A DNA stretch of 64,000 nt from Acidobacteriota bacterium (GCA_016125275.1 WGMB01000017.1:186001-250000), one strand, 5' to 3'. Shown: positions 16,898 to 26,132, counted from the first letter of the stretch. The notes: generated by a model from the sequence alone, not told the origin. Program-made: numbers and translations.

Positions 16898-18370
16898 GTG
16901 GAAGAAAAGCTGAAGTTCGCAATCTTCATCGATTACGACAACATCGAGATCGGCGTGAAGAGCACGCTGAACCGAGAGCTCGACATCGCCTGCATCCTCG
17001 AAGGAGTCAATCAGCGCGGTGAGATTGTCTCCAAGGTCGCCTACGGCAACTGGGGGCACCACCCCGAGGCCACCCGCGCCTTCGCCGAGTACGGCGTGCA
17101 GATGACACAGCGGGACTCGACGCCGCGCGGGGACAAGAACGGCGGCGACATCAACCTGGCGCTCGACGCGCTGGAGATGGCCTTCACCCGCGACCACATC
17201 AACGCCTTCGCGATCGTCTCGGGCGACAGCGACTTCATGCCGCTGGTCAATAAGCTCAAGGAGTACAACAAGCGCGTCTACGTCGTCGGCGGCCGGCAGT
17301 TCACTTCCACGATCCTGCAACGCAACTGCCACGAGTTCATCAGCTACGAGTCGCTGCTCGACTTGCTGCCTCGCAGCCGCCGCGGCTCGGGCCAGCGCGG
17401 CGCGCGTCCGCAGGTGACGCCGCGGGCTGCCCTGCCGCTGACCCAGGCGCTGTCGCTGCTCGATCGAGCACTCAGCGCCCTCGAGATTCGCGGCGTCCAG
17501 GCGCAGTTGGGCCTGATCAAGAGCACCATGCTGCAGCTCGACCCGGCCTTCGCCGAGCGGGACTACGGCGTCACGTCGTTCTCGGGCCTGATGGAGAAGC
17601 TCGAGGAGCAGCAGCACATCGTCGTCAAGACGGTGGACAGCCACCTGGTGGTCGAACGGGTGATCTCCGGCGAGACCGAGCAGAAAGCGGAAGCGCCGCG
17701 GGGTCCGGAACGCGAGGACGCCCTGCCGATCCTGCAGGAAGTGCTGTCCGACAACGTGCACCTGCTGGAGATGGGCATCCCCGAAAAGGAAGTCGAGGCG
17801 CTGATGCGGGCTGCCGAGCCGGACTTTGCCGAGGCCGAGTTCGGCTTCCACGAGTTCGGCGAGCTCGTCAATCTGGCCTGCGACAAGGGCTTGCTGAAGG
17901 TCGAGGCCGACGGCAAGGACATTTTGCGCTACTACCCCGGCCCGGATCTGCACCAACCCCTCGCCAGCGCCAAGGCCAGTGAAGAGCCGGTGAGCGATGA
18001 CAAGGAACCGGCCGCCAAGGACGGCGACCATTCCGAGTCCGACCCGCGCCGTCGTCGCCGCCGCCGTCGTCGCGGCGGCCGAGGCCGCGGCCCGGAAGGC
18101 GAAAAGGACCGCGAGCGCGCCCCCATCGAAGTCGGCCCGAAGCGTTCCGAGCGCACCGAAGCGAAGCCGGAGCCAGAGACCAAGCCCGCCGCTGAGCCCA
18201 AGCGCTCCGAGCCCGAACCGGCCGCTGAGAAGCCGGCCCCGGCCAAGGCGGCCGAGACCGCCGAGGCCCCCAAGGCTGCCAAGAAGGCTGTGAAGAAGAA
18301 GGCCGCCCGCAAGAAGGCGACCAAGAAGAAAGCCGCCAAGAAGAAGGCGGCTGCAAAGTCGGACGACTAG
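16898..18370 (+). CDS. NYN-domain ribonuclease-like protein with two LOTUS (OST-HTH) domains and basic tail
   Basis: The 490-aa protein starts with an NYN (LabA/DUF88, PIN-like) domain. Acidic active-site positions are visible: D12 and D14 in FIDYDN, D84 in GGDINLALD, and D110/D112 in SGDSDF. Two LOTUS/OST-HTH RNA-binding modules follow (~185-265 and ~270-345), both with a conserved YGVTSFSGLMEKL- or FGFHEFGELVNL-type core. The last ~130 residues are low complexity: a run of nine arginines then RGG-like residues, and a lysine/alanine tail resembling histone H1. This order is known for bacterial LabA-like/MARF1-like proteins, which are suspected to act on RNA. The start is GTG and appears leaderless. 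Confidence 0.88.
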   Translation: MEEKLKFAIFIDYDNIEIGVKSTLNRELDIACILEGVNQRGEIVSKVAYGNWGHHPEATRAFAEYGVQMTQRDSTPRGDKNGGDINLALDALEMAFTRDHINAFAIVSGDSDFMPLVNKLKEYNKRVYVVGGRQFTSTILQRNCHEFISYESLLDLLPRSRRGSGQRGARPQVTPRAALPLTQALSLLDRALSALEIRGVQAQLGLIKSTMLQLDPAFAERDYGVTSFSGLMEKLEEQQHIVVKTVDSHLVVERVISGETEQKAEAPRGPEREDALPILQEVLSDNVHLLEMGIPEKEVEALMRAAEPDFAEAEFGFHEFGELVNLACDKGLLKVEADGKDILRYYPGPDLHQPLASAKASEEPVSDDKEPAAKDGDHSESDPRRRRRRRRRGGRGRGPEGEKDRERAPIEVGPKRSERTEAKPEPETKPAAEPKRSEPEPAAEKPAPAKAAETAEAPKAAKKAVKKKAARKKATKKKAAKKKAAAKSDD

Positions 18371-18391
18371 GCGAAGCTGTCGAGCGGCGCG

Positions 18392-18667
18392 CTAGTCGTC
18401 GCTCGAAGTGATCTTGAGGGCCTTGAGGAAGGCCTGGTCCTGCTCGGAGAACGAGAACTCGCCGTCCTGGTCGTCGTCGGCCCTGCCGTCCCCATCCTCG
18501 TTGGTTTCGCGGCGATTGAAGCCGATCGTGGCTTCCAGAACGAGGTACACGTCGTACCCCTCGCGCTTGATCTCGCCGATGACTTCGGCGATCGTCTCCG
18601 ACTCGGACAACGATTCGTTGATCGCGTGGCCAAGCTGCTGCATCAGCTGCTTGAGATGTTCTTCCAC
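18392..18667 (-). CDS. Small acidic EF-hand-like protein
   Basis: The 91-aa acidic protein has an all-helical N-terminal half (HLKQLMQQLGHAINESL) and a C-terminal loop DDDQDGEFSFSE. That loop fits the canonical 12-residue EF-hand pattern (D1, D3, D5, G6, hydrophobic 8, S9, E12) and is followed by a helix; a weaker NEDGDGRADD loop precedes it. Calcium binding is therefore plausible. The GTG at 18667 is chosen because AGGAG lies five bases upstream; a TTG at 18724 would add 19 low-complexity residues. No signal peptide is present. It lies between the NYN gene (convergent) and the pseudokinase gene (same strand, downstream of it). Family not recognised. Confidence 0.65.
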   Translation of the reverse strand: MEEHLKQLMQQLGHAINESLSESETIAEVIGEIKREGYDVYLVLEATIGFNRRETNEDGDGRADDDQDGEFSFSEQDQAFLKALKITSSDD

Positions 18668-18792
18668 GTCAGCTCCTGGCTCGCCGGACGGATCGGGCGG
18701 TCCCCCGTCACCGTTCTCATTCAATCAGATGCCCCGCAACAGACGCAAACACAAACGACCTCGCCCGCAAACCGGCAAACCGGTCGCGCTGC

Positions 18793-20019
18793 CTAGCCGT
18801 TGAGCAGAACCAGCGCCGCCATCACCAAGGCGATCACCATCACGAAGGTCAGCACGCCGACCACCACGAGGTCGCGCGTCTTCCAGCCCTCCGGGTCCCC
18901 ATCCCAGGTGGCGGCGGCAGCGCCGGCTGCGCCCGCCGGAGGCAACGGCGCCGGCGCGGACGCGGCCTTGGCCTCGGTTTGCGCCCCCGTTGTCTGTGCG
19001 GCGTTCAACTGCGCCGCGGCGGGCTGAGCCTGCGCGAAGGCGCCCTTTCGCCCCTCCGGCGTCGTCGCCTTGCCTGCGCCCCGCCGGGACGGCACCACCA
19101 ACGCAGGCGCGCCCTTCTCCGCCCGGATGGAATCCTCGAGATCCTCCATCGGCGGACGCACCTTCAGCGGCTTGGGCTCGGCGTCCTGCAATCGAATCTG
19201 CTTCCGAACGCCCTGCAACGCCTCCCGAAACCCTTCAGCAGAATCGAAGCGGTCCCCGGGAAACTTCTCGAGCGACTTCATCACCGCAGCGCACAGCGCC
19301 TCCGGCAGGTCCTCCCGCAGGTCCTCCAGCGGAGGCGGCGGCTTCATCACGTGCGCCTGGATGATGTCGAACTGGCTGCGCGACTCGAACGGTCGGGAAC
19401 CGGCGACCATCTCATACAGGACCACGCCGAGCGAGTAGATGTCCGAACGGCCGTCCAGCTCGCCCAAGCCCTTCACCTGCTCGGGAGACATGTAGTAGAT
19501 CGAGCCGAGCATCGTCCCCGGCGCAGTCAGCCGCGGATCGGCCGCCTGCCGCGCCAATCCAAAACCGGAGATCTTCACGCCGCCGTCCGGCATCAGCCGA
19601 ATCGTGGCCGGCGTCACCTCCCGATGCACCACGTCGTGCCGATGCGCATAGGCCAGCGCGTCCAAAGTCTCGATGGCGATGTCGAGCGCTTCCAGCAGGT
19701 CCACCGGCCCCTCGGCCAAGCGATCTTCGAGGGCTCGCCCTTCGACCGCTTCGGTGGTCATCACGTACTGACCGTCAAGTTCGAAGGCTCGGTAGAACTC
19801 GGCGATTCCCGGGTGGTCGAGCCGCGAGTGGATGGCCGCCTCGCGTTGGAAGCGATCGACCAAGTGGGGATCGTCGTTCAGCTCGGCCGGCAGGAGCTTC
19901 AGCACTTCGCGGCGGCCGGCCTTCAGGTTCTCCACCTCATAGACCATCGCCGACCCGTCCGCGCTCAACACGCGCAGAAATCGATACCCTTCCGCCTCTT
20001 GCCCAACCCGAAACGCCAT
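18793..20019 (-). CDS. Membrane-anchored Ser/Thr protein pseudokinase
   Basis: The 408-aa protein has a PknB-like kinase fold (residues ~10-270), a proline/alanine-rich linker, and one C-terminal transmembrane helix (VVVGVLTFVMVIALVMAALV). The beta3 lysine (K41), the alphaC glutamate (E60), SPE of the activation segment and SDIYSLGVVLYEM are retained. Catalytic residues are lost: HRD is HRE (132-134), the usual K and N of the loop are T136 and T139, and DFG is GFG (152-154). The glycine loop is degenerate (SADGSA). It should fold but is unlikely to transfer phosphate. The ATG at 20019 has AAAGGA five bases upstream. The kinase domain is cytoplasmic by topology. Confidence 0.88.
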   Translation of the reverse strand: MAFRVGQEAEGYRFLRVLSADGSAMVYEVENLKAGRREVLKLLPAELNDDPHLVDRFQREAAIHSRLDHPGIAEFYRAFELDGQYVMTTEAVEGRALEDRLAEGPVDLLEALDIAIETLDALAYAHRHDVVHREVTPATIRLMPDGGVKISGFGLARQAADPRLTAPGTMLGSIYYMSPEQVKGLGELDGRSDIYSLGVVLYEMVAGSRPFESRSQFDIIQAHVMKPPPPLEDLREDLPEALCAAVMKSLEKFPGDRFDSAEGFREALQGVRKQIRLQDAEPKPLKVRPPMEDLEDSIRAEKGAPALVVPSRRGAGKATTPEGRKGAFAQAQPAAAQLNAAQTTGAQTEAKAASAPAPLPPAGAAGAAAATWDGDPEGWKTRDLVVVGVLTFVMVIALVMAALVLLNG

Positions 20020-20123
20020 TCCCGTCCTTTCTCCGAAGCCTGGAACTCCTATCGAGAATTCTAAGGCCTGCTTTTCTGGTACGCACCACGGCGAAAGGCT
20101 GAGACCTAGTGGGCGACCTCCTG

Positions 20124-20129
20124 TAGGAT
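20124..20129 (+). promoter_or_regulatory. -10-like element (TAGGAT) six bases before zinc-ribbon gene
   Basis: TAGGAT ends six bases before the ATG at 20136 with no Shine-Dalgarno site, as expected for a leaderless transcript. Confidence 0.45.
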
Positions 20130-20135
20130 GAAGCG

Positions 20136-20435
20136 ATGAAAGACAGCATCCTGCGGGTGACCTGCCCTTGCTGCCGCGCCGAGCTGGAGGTCGACGTGCA
20201 CACGCAAACAGCCGTCTCCATGGCCCCCGGCAAGCCCGCCGCAGGCCCCAAGAGCCTCGACGAGGAGCTGGCGCGGCTGAAGGGGCGCGAGGCCGAACGC
20301 GAGGAGGTCTTTCAGAAAACCATCGAGCAAAATCGGCGCAAAGAGGCCGCAATGGACCGCCGTTTTGCCGACTTGCTGAAGAAACAGAAGGGCCAGAAGA
20401 TCGACCGGCCCGTGCGGGAATTCGACCTGGACTAG
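20136..20435 (+). CDS. Small zinc-ribbon-like protein with helical tail
   Basis: The 99-aa protein begins with RVTCPCCRAELEVDV (residues ~7-21), a single CPCC knuckle flanked by beta strands, as in half zinc-ribbons. Next come a short proline/glycine linker and a charged helix (~45-85) likely to form a coiled coil. With only one knuckle, metal binding would require dimerisation. The family is not recognised. It is divergent from the pseudokinase gene (116 bases apart) and convergent with the NAD-binding protein gene. Confidence 0.65.
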   Translation: MKDSILRVTCPCCRAELEVDVHTQTAVSMAPGKPAAGPKSLDEELARLKGREAEREEVFQKTIEQNRRKEAAMDRRFADLLKKQKGQKIDRPVREFDLD

Positions 20436-20454
20436 ACGACCCGGCCCCGGGCCC

Positions 20455-21477
20455 TTAGAACTTGCCGTCGCGCTGCTCGAAGTGCGTCGGCTTTCCCAGA
20501 GTGGCGCCGCCGGCCTGAATCCAGCCCGCCACCTGCTCGATCATCCAGTCGAGCGTCACCGTCTCCGCTGAAAACATCGTGTCGCACAGCGTGGCGTCGC
20601 TCAGCAGCGCCGTCGGCGCCTCCGAGCCCGTAAAGCGCGGAGCCTTGCCCAACAGCTCGCCAAAACGCTCGGCCACGTCGCGAACGCGAATCGTCTCCAC
20701 GCCGGTCAAATTCAGCACGAACGGCGGCGTGGCTGCGTGAGCGAACGATCGCAAGGCGACCGAGTTCGCGTCGCGCTGCCAGATCACGTTGGCATAGCCC
20801 ATCGACAGGTCGATCGGTCGCTCTTCGAAGACCTGATCCGCGATGTCGCGCAGCACGCCGTAGCGCAGGTCGATGGCGTAGTTCAGCCGCAGGATCGTCA
20901 GCGGAAAGCCGTATCGGTCGCTCGAATACGACAAGATCCGCTCCCGCCCCAGCGCCGACCAGGCGTACTCGCCGATCGGAGACGTCGCCGCCGACTCCAC
21001 CGGTCCGCGTGAGCCCACCGGCGCCAGCGGATAGACGTTTCCGCTCGAGAAGGCCACCATCCGCGACGTCCGGAAGCGCGCCGCGGCAAACGCCGGGGCC
21101 GCGGTGTTCGCCGCCCAAGTGGGCCCCTGGTTGACGCTGGTGCCGAACTTCTGGCCCACCATGTAGAGCACGTTGCGCGAGTCCGGCAGGGCCTGCACGG
21201 CGTCCGGGTCGAGCAGATCGCAGGCGATCGTCTCCACGCCCATGGCTTCCAGCTCTTGCCGCGCGGCGGGGTCCGAGAAGCGGGCTGCGCCGCGGACGCG
21301 CAAGCTCACCCCGGCCTGCTGCGCCGCTCTCAGCGCCAGCCGCGCCATGCTGGGCCCCATCTTGCCCGACACGCCCAGAATCAGCAGCTCGTCGCCGAGC
21401 TCCCGCACCGCCGCAAGGTCCGCCTCGGTCGGGCGCGACAACGCCTCTTCGAGCTGATCGTCCGTCTGAATTTGCAT
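20455..21477 (-). CDS. NAD-dependent epimerase/dehydratase-family protein, atypical active site
   Basis: The 340-aa protein has the extended short-chain dehydrogenase fold. A Rossmann loop GVSGKMGPSMARLALR is near residue 35, an acidic residue follows at ACDLLDPD, and the catalytic strand is FSSGNVYPL. The expected YxxxK appears as EYAWSALGRE, so the tyrosine is present but the lysine is not. It may bind NAD(P) without the usual chemistry, or use another mechanism. The ATG at 21477 follows the stop of the upstream gene (21493) by 15 bases, so the two are probably co-transcribed. The substrate is unknown. Confidence 0.75.
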   Translation of the reverse strand: MQIQTDDQLEEALSRPTEADLAAVRELGDELLILGVSGKMGPSMARLALRAAQQAGVSLRVRGAARFSDPAARQELEAMGVETIACDLLDPDAVQALPDSRNVLYMVGQKFGTSVNQGPTWAANTAAPAFAAARFRTSRMVAFSSGNVYPLAPVGSRGPVESAATSPIGEYAWSALGRERILSYSSDRYGFPLTILRLNYAIDLRYGVLRDIADQVFEERPIDLSMGYANVIWQRDANSVALRSFAHAATPPFVLNLTGVETIRVRDVAERFGELLGKAPRFTGSEAPTALLSDATLCDTMFSAETVTLDWMIEQVAGWIQAGGATLGKPTHFEQRDGKF

Positions 21478-21492
21478 GAGTTGGCTGAAAGG

Positions 21493-22275
21493 CTACAGGG
21501 GCTGCTTGAGCTCTTCGGGAAACAGCGCCACGCCGGCCGGAGGACTCAGCATGTCGCGCAACGTCTCGAGCCGCCGCCGAATCGTGCGGCTCGGCAACTG
21601 CAGCGGGCCGGCGTCGACGTCGATGTCGCAGCACAGCCCGTGGAAGTAGAGGCTCAGCGTATCGATCAGAGCCTGATCGGCGTAGGCCCGGAAGAGCTTC
21701 GTGTCGCGCGTGGCGTCCGCCTGGCGGCGCAGCAATTGCTCTTTGAGCTTCCAGCCGCGCTCCTCCAGCTCGCCGCGCACCTGCTCGCCCAGCTCCTCGC
21801 GCAGCAGGTCGTGGAAAGGCCGCAAGAACTCGTCGCCGGCGTGCTCCACCAGCAGCGCCGAGAGCTCGTCATAGAGCGTATCGTGGCTGTCAGCGATGTC
21901 GCCGTCCTTCACGGCCAGAAACACGTACTCCGCGCCCTCGTGCTCGTACGAAGCCGAGTACAGCCGCCGCGCTTCCGCCGGCGCCTGGAAGGCCATCAGC
22001 GGGCCCTCCGCCTCGGAGCCCTTCCGGGGCTTCTCCAGGTAGCCGACCAGGATGATCCGCAGATCCCGCAGGATTTCCAACAACTTCGGGGGAGCCGCAG
22101 CCGCCGGATCGTAGATCAGACGCTGCAGGTCGGGCCCCTCCATCGGGATCACCGAGAAATAGCTGACCGATTTGTTGACAGGGATCATCTGCCCGTTGAG
22201 ATGACGGACAAACTCTCCCACCGAGACTTTCGTACCAGACGTATCCGAAACCATGAGACCGCGCGCAAGTTCCAA
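21493..22275 (-). CDS. Conserved-looking protein of unknown function
   Basis: This 260-aa protein is soluble and mixed alpha/beta, with no recognised domain, signal or membrane segment. Features seen: an N-terminal beta-rich half (SYFSVIPMEGPDLQRLIYDP), a central AEYVFLAVKDGD strand, and a highly charged helical region (LREELGEQVRGELEERGWKL). The start is TTG at 22275, supported by TACAAT six bases upstream; an ATG at 22254 is the alternative and has no ribosome-binding site. It probably forms an operon with the NAD-binding protein 15 bases downstream, and diverges from the M16 peptidase operon. Confidence 0.55.
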   Translation of the reverse strand: MELARGLMVSDTSGTKVSVGEFVRHLNGQMIPVNKSVSYFSVIPMEGPDLQRLIYDPAAAAPPKLLEILRDLRIILVGYLEKPRKGSEAEGPLMAFQAPAEARRLYSASYEHEGAEYVFLAVKDGDIADSHDTLYDELSALLVEHAGDEFLRPFHDLLREELGEQVRGELEERGWKLKEQLLRRQADATRDTKLFRAYADQALIDTLSLYFHGLCCDIDVDAGPLQLPSRTIRRRLETLRDMLSPPAGVALFPEELKQPL

Positions 22276-22281
22276 TTCCTG

Positions 22282-22287
22282 ATTGTA
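22282..22287 (-). promoter_or_regulatory. -10 element (TACAAT) before the unknown gene at 22275
   Basis: Read on the minus strand, TACAAT ends six bases before the TTG at 22275, in a 74-base divergent promoter region shared with the M16 operon. Confidence 0.4.
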
Positions 22288-22336
22288 GCAACCAATTCCG
22301 CCCCGATCGGCGCTGACCGTGCCGCGATAAATCGTC

Positions 22337-22342
22337 TACGAT
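22337..22342 (+). promoter_or_regulatory. -10-like element (TACGAT) of M16 operon
   Basis: TACGAT ends seven bases before the ATG at 22350. CTGACC (22313-22318) lies 18 bases upstream as a possible -35. The in-frame ATG at 22341 overlaps the -10 and is therefore unlikely to be used. Confidence 0.45.
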
Positions 22343-22349
22343 GAGCCTC

Positions 22350-23704
<1,355 letters not shown>

Positions 23705-23708
<4 letters not shown>

Positions 23709-25183
23709 AAATCGCAACCCTCGCGACGCTGGCCGCGCTGGCCGCCGCCACCGCTTCGGCCCAAACCGTCCAGACTCTCGCGCTGCCGGGCGACTCCCCC
23801 TTGGTCAGCTTCCGCATCCTGTTCAACACCGGCGCCGCCTCGGACCCGGCCGGCAAGGAAGGCGCGGCCGCCCTGACAGCCGCCATGCTGAGCCGCGGCG
23901 GCTCGGCCGAGAAGACCTACGACCAGATCATCGAGGCCATGTTTCCCATGGCGACCTCCGTCGGCGCGCAGGTCGACAAGGAGATGACGGTCTTCACCGG
24001 CGAGACGCACCGCGACAACCTCGACGCCTACTACGCCATCCTGCGCGGCATGTTGCTCGAACCCGGCTGGCGTCCCGAGGACTTCCAGCGGCTGAAGGAC
24101 GAGCAGCTCAACGGCTTGCGCCTGGAGCTGCGCAGCAGCAACGAAGAGGAGCTGGGCAAGGAGCTGTTGCAGACCGAGATCTACGGCCCCAAGCATCCCT
24201 ACGGCCACCCCGACATCGGGACCGGCTCCGGCATCGAGTCGCTCACGCTCGACGACGTGAAGGCCTTCTACGCCGCCAACTACCGCCGCGGCAACGTGAC
24301 CGTGGCGCTCGCCGGCGGCTACCCGCAGGAGTTCCTGGACAAGGTCGCGGCGGACTTCGCCGTGCTGCCGGAAGGCGCGCCGTCCGCCGTCGAGATCCCT
24401 GCCCCGGCCCGCGTCAAGAAGCTCAACGTCCGTATCGTCCAGAAGGAGACCCGCTCCACACTGATCTCGCTGGGCTTTCCGATCGACGTCAACCGCGCCA
24501 AGCCGGACTGGCCGGCCCTCAAGGTCGCCCAAAGCTACTTCGGACAGCACCGCTCCTCCAAGGGACGGCTGTTCCAGCGCATCCGAGCCATCCGCGGCAT
24601 GAACTACGGCGACTACGCCTACATCGAGTACTTTCCGCACGGCATGTTCCAATTCCAGCCGGACCCGAACCTCGGCCGGCAGCGCCAGATCTTCGAAATG
24701 TGGATTCGACCCGTGACCCCGGAGAACGGCCTGTTCGCGCTGAAGCTGGCGCTGTTCGAGCTGCACGGGCTGGTCGAGCAGGGGCTCAGCGAAGAGGACT
24801 TCGACTCCACCAAGCTGTTCCTGTCGAAATTCGTCAACCTGCTCACCCAAACCCAAACGCTGGAGCTGGGCTACGCGCTGGACAGCAAGTACTACGGCCT
24901 GCCGCCGTTCAACGGCTGGTTCAAGGAGAAGCTCGCCGGCCTGACGACCGAGCAGGTCAACGAAGCCATCCGCAAGCACCTTCGCTCGACCGACCTGAAC
25001 GTGGTCGTCATCACGGCCGACGCCCAGGGCTTCGCCAAAGCCCTGCGATCGGGCGCAGCCGCCAAGCCGGTCTACGCTTCCCCGCCCCCCGCCGACGTGC
25101 TGGAGGAAGACAAGGCCGTAGCCGCCTACAAGCTCGAGCTGGGCTCGGTCGAGATCGTCCCCGCGGACAAGGTGTTCGAGTAG
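23705..25183 (+). CDS. M16 family peptidase-like protein, non-catalytic chain
   Basis: The 492-aa paralogue has a Sec signal (MKIATLATLAALAAATASAQ) and the M16 fold, with typical middle-domain sequences (YGHPDIGTGSGIESLTLDDV, FYAANYRRGNVTVALAGGY). The HxxEH zinc site is absent: the equivalent region reads GAAALTAAMLSRGG. It is expected to form a heterodimer with the upstream catalytic chain, as in other M16B pairs. The start overlaps the preceding stop (ATGA), indicating translational coupling. Its last codons are repeated as a relic at 26019-26080, beyond the membrane/XRE pair. Confidence 0.9.
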
Positions 25184-25217
25184 CAGCAGCCGCTGACGGC
25201 GGCCTTGGGGCCGTTCC

Positions 25218-25424
25218 TCAGTCGCTCAGCGAGAAAATCTCCTCGACGGGGACGTTGAAGTATCGCGCGATCTTCAGCGCGACCACCGTCGAGGGGATGA
25301 ACCGACCGACTTCGATCGTGCTGATCGTCTTCCGCGAGACCCCTATGCCGTCGGCAAGCTCGGCCTGACTGATGCGACGTTCGGCCCGAAACACACGAAT
25401 GCGGTTCTCGAGCTCGTCGCTCAT
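25218..25424 (-). CDS. XRE-family helix-turn-helix regulator
   Basis: The 68-aa protein consists almost entirely of one Cro/CI-type HTH (ISQAELADGIGVSRKTISTI, recognition helix VSRKTISTIE). The tail YFNVPVEEIFSLSD is typical of YozG-like small regulators. Its ATG overlaps the stop of the upstream membrane-protein gene (ATGA at 25421-25424), so both are made from one transcript starting near 25900. Such two-gene units with a small membrane protein are common, and the regulator usually represses its own operon. The paired palindromes at 25910-25946 are the likely operators. Confidence 0.88.
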   Translation of the reverse strand: MSDELENRIRVFRAERRISQAELADGIGVSRKTISTIEVGRFIPSTVVALKIARYFNVPVEEIFSLSD

Positions 25425-25885
25425 GCCGCCGGCTCGTGATCGTTCGACCGGCCAGCCACAAAGCTCAGGGCGAAGTAGCAGAGACTGAACACCGCCGTCA
25501 GTGAGATTCCCGGCAGTTTGATGAAGAAGTCGGCCGGGAGATCGGTATGGTTCGCCGCGCCGTCGAGGAACGCGACGAAGCAGAGGGTGGTCAGGAAGGC
25601 GATCGACGCCGACCGTTTGAGCGCGTCAGTGACGAAGTCATCCTGAAAGGCCCGACGCCCCGCCTCCCTCCGGCGCTGCTTGAGAGGGCGGGCCAGAATC
25701 ATCGCCACGACAAGGAGGACCAGGCCGGCGCGGGCGGGCCACTGCGCCCAAGCGCGCAGGCGGTCGCCGGCTCCCTCATCGAGGAGATAGGCTCCGGCCT
25801 CCATGGTCAGATTGACCGAAAACAGAAACAAGATCAGGACGATCCAGTTCGTGTACCGCTCGAAAGCACTCGCAAGAGAAGCCAT
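25421..25885 (-). CDS. Small four-helix membrane protein, partner of XRE regulator
   Basis: The 154-aa protein has four predicted transmembrane helices: NWIVLILFLFSVNLTMEAGA, ARAGLVLLVVAMILARP, SIAFLTTLCFVAFL and LTAVFSLCYFALSFVAG. A basic cytoplasmic loop (KQRRREAGRR) lies between helices two and three. It resembles membrane proteins that accompany small XRE regulators (DUF2178-like), whose function is unknown. Of two adjacent ATGs, the one at 25885 has GGAGG six bases upstream and is preferred. It is the first gene of the operon. The pair interrupts the space between the M16 gene and its relic, so it may be an acquired module. Confidence 0.7.
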   Translation of the reverse strand: MASLASAFERYTNWIVLILFLFSVNLTMEAGAYLLDEGAGDRLRAWAQWPARAGLVLLVVAMILARPLKQRRREAGRRAFQDDFVTDALKRSASIAFLTTLCFVAFLDGAANHTDLPADFFIKLPGISLTAVFSLCYFALSFVAGRSNDHEPAA

Positions 25886-25909
25886 CATTCGCCTCCAGGA
25901 CTCTCAAAC

Positions 25910-25950
25910 GACACCCTAGGGTGTCCATGTGATACCCAAAGGTATCACAT
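25910..25950. promoter_or_regulatory. Two tandem palindromic operators, GAYACC-N4-GGTRTC
   Basis: GACACCCTAGGGTGTC (25910-25925) is a perfect 16-base palindrome. A second copy, GATACC-CAAA-GGTATC (25931-25946), has perfect arms that extend two bases further on each side. Both fit GAYACC-N4-GGTRTC and their centres are 21 bases apart, two turns of the helix. They lie just upstream of the membrane-protein/XRE operon, in the normal position for autoregulation by an XRE dimer binding cooperatively. Confidence 0.75.
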
Positions 25951-26018
25951 CAGCAGGGCTTGCGCGATGTAAAACTTCGGCTTCTAGCCCTCGACTCAGT
26001 CAGCACGAGCCCTCCGTC

Positions 26019-26080
26019 CTCGAATTCGAGCCAGGCTGGGTAGAGATCGTCCCCGCGGACAAGGTTTTGAGTACCATCAG
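26019..26080 (+). pseudogene. Relic of the 3' end of the M16 partner gene
   Basis: Bases 26043-26065 are identical to 25151-25173 near the 3' end of the intact M16 partner gene, and similarity extends to about 26019 and 26080. Translated, it reads LEFEPGWVEIVPADKVL against LELGSVEIVPADKVFE in the intact gene. Synonymous changes (GTA/GTC, GTT/GTG), a one-base deletion and loss of the TAG stop show it is diverged and non-functional. No other part of the gene is present here. Confidence 0.7.
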
Positions 26081-26132
26081 TTCTCCGCCGGGCTGCCGCA
26101 ACTGTCATTGAGAATCCGCGGCCTGGGTCAAC

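Noticed and set aside
20020-20352. Longer version of the pseudokinase starting at 20352
   Set aside because: The extension is arginine/proline-rich and overlaps the divergent zinc-ribbon gene; AAAGGA precedes the ATG at 20019.
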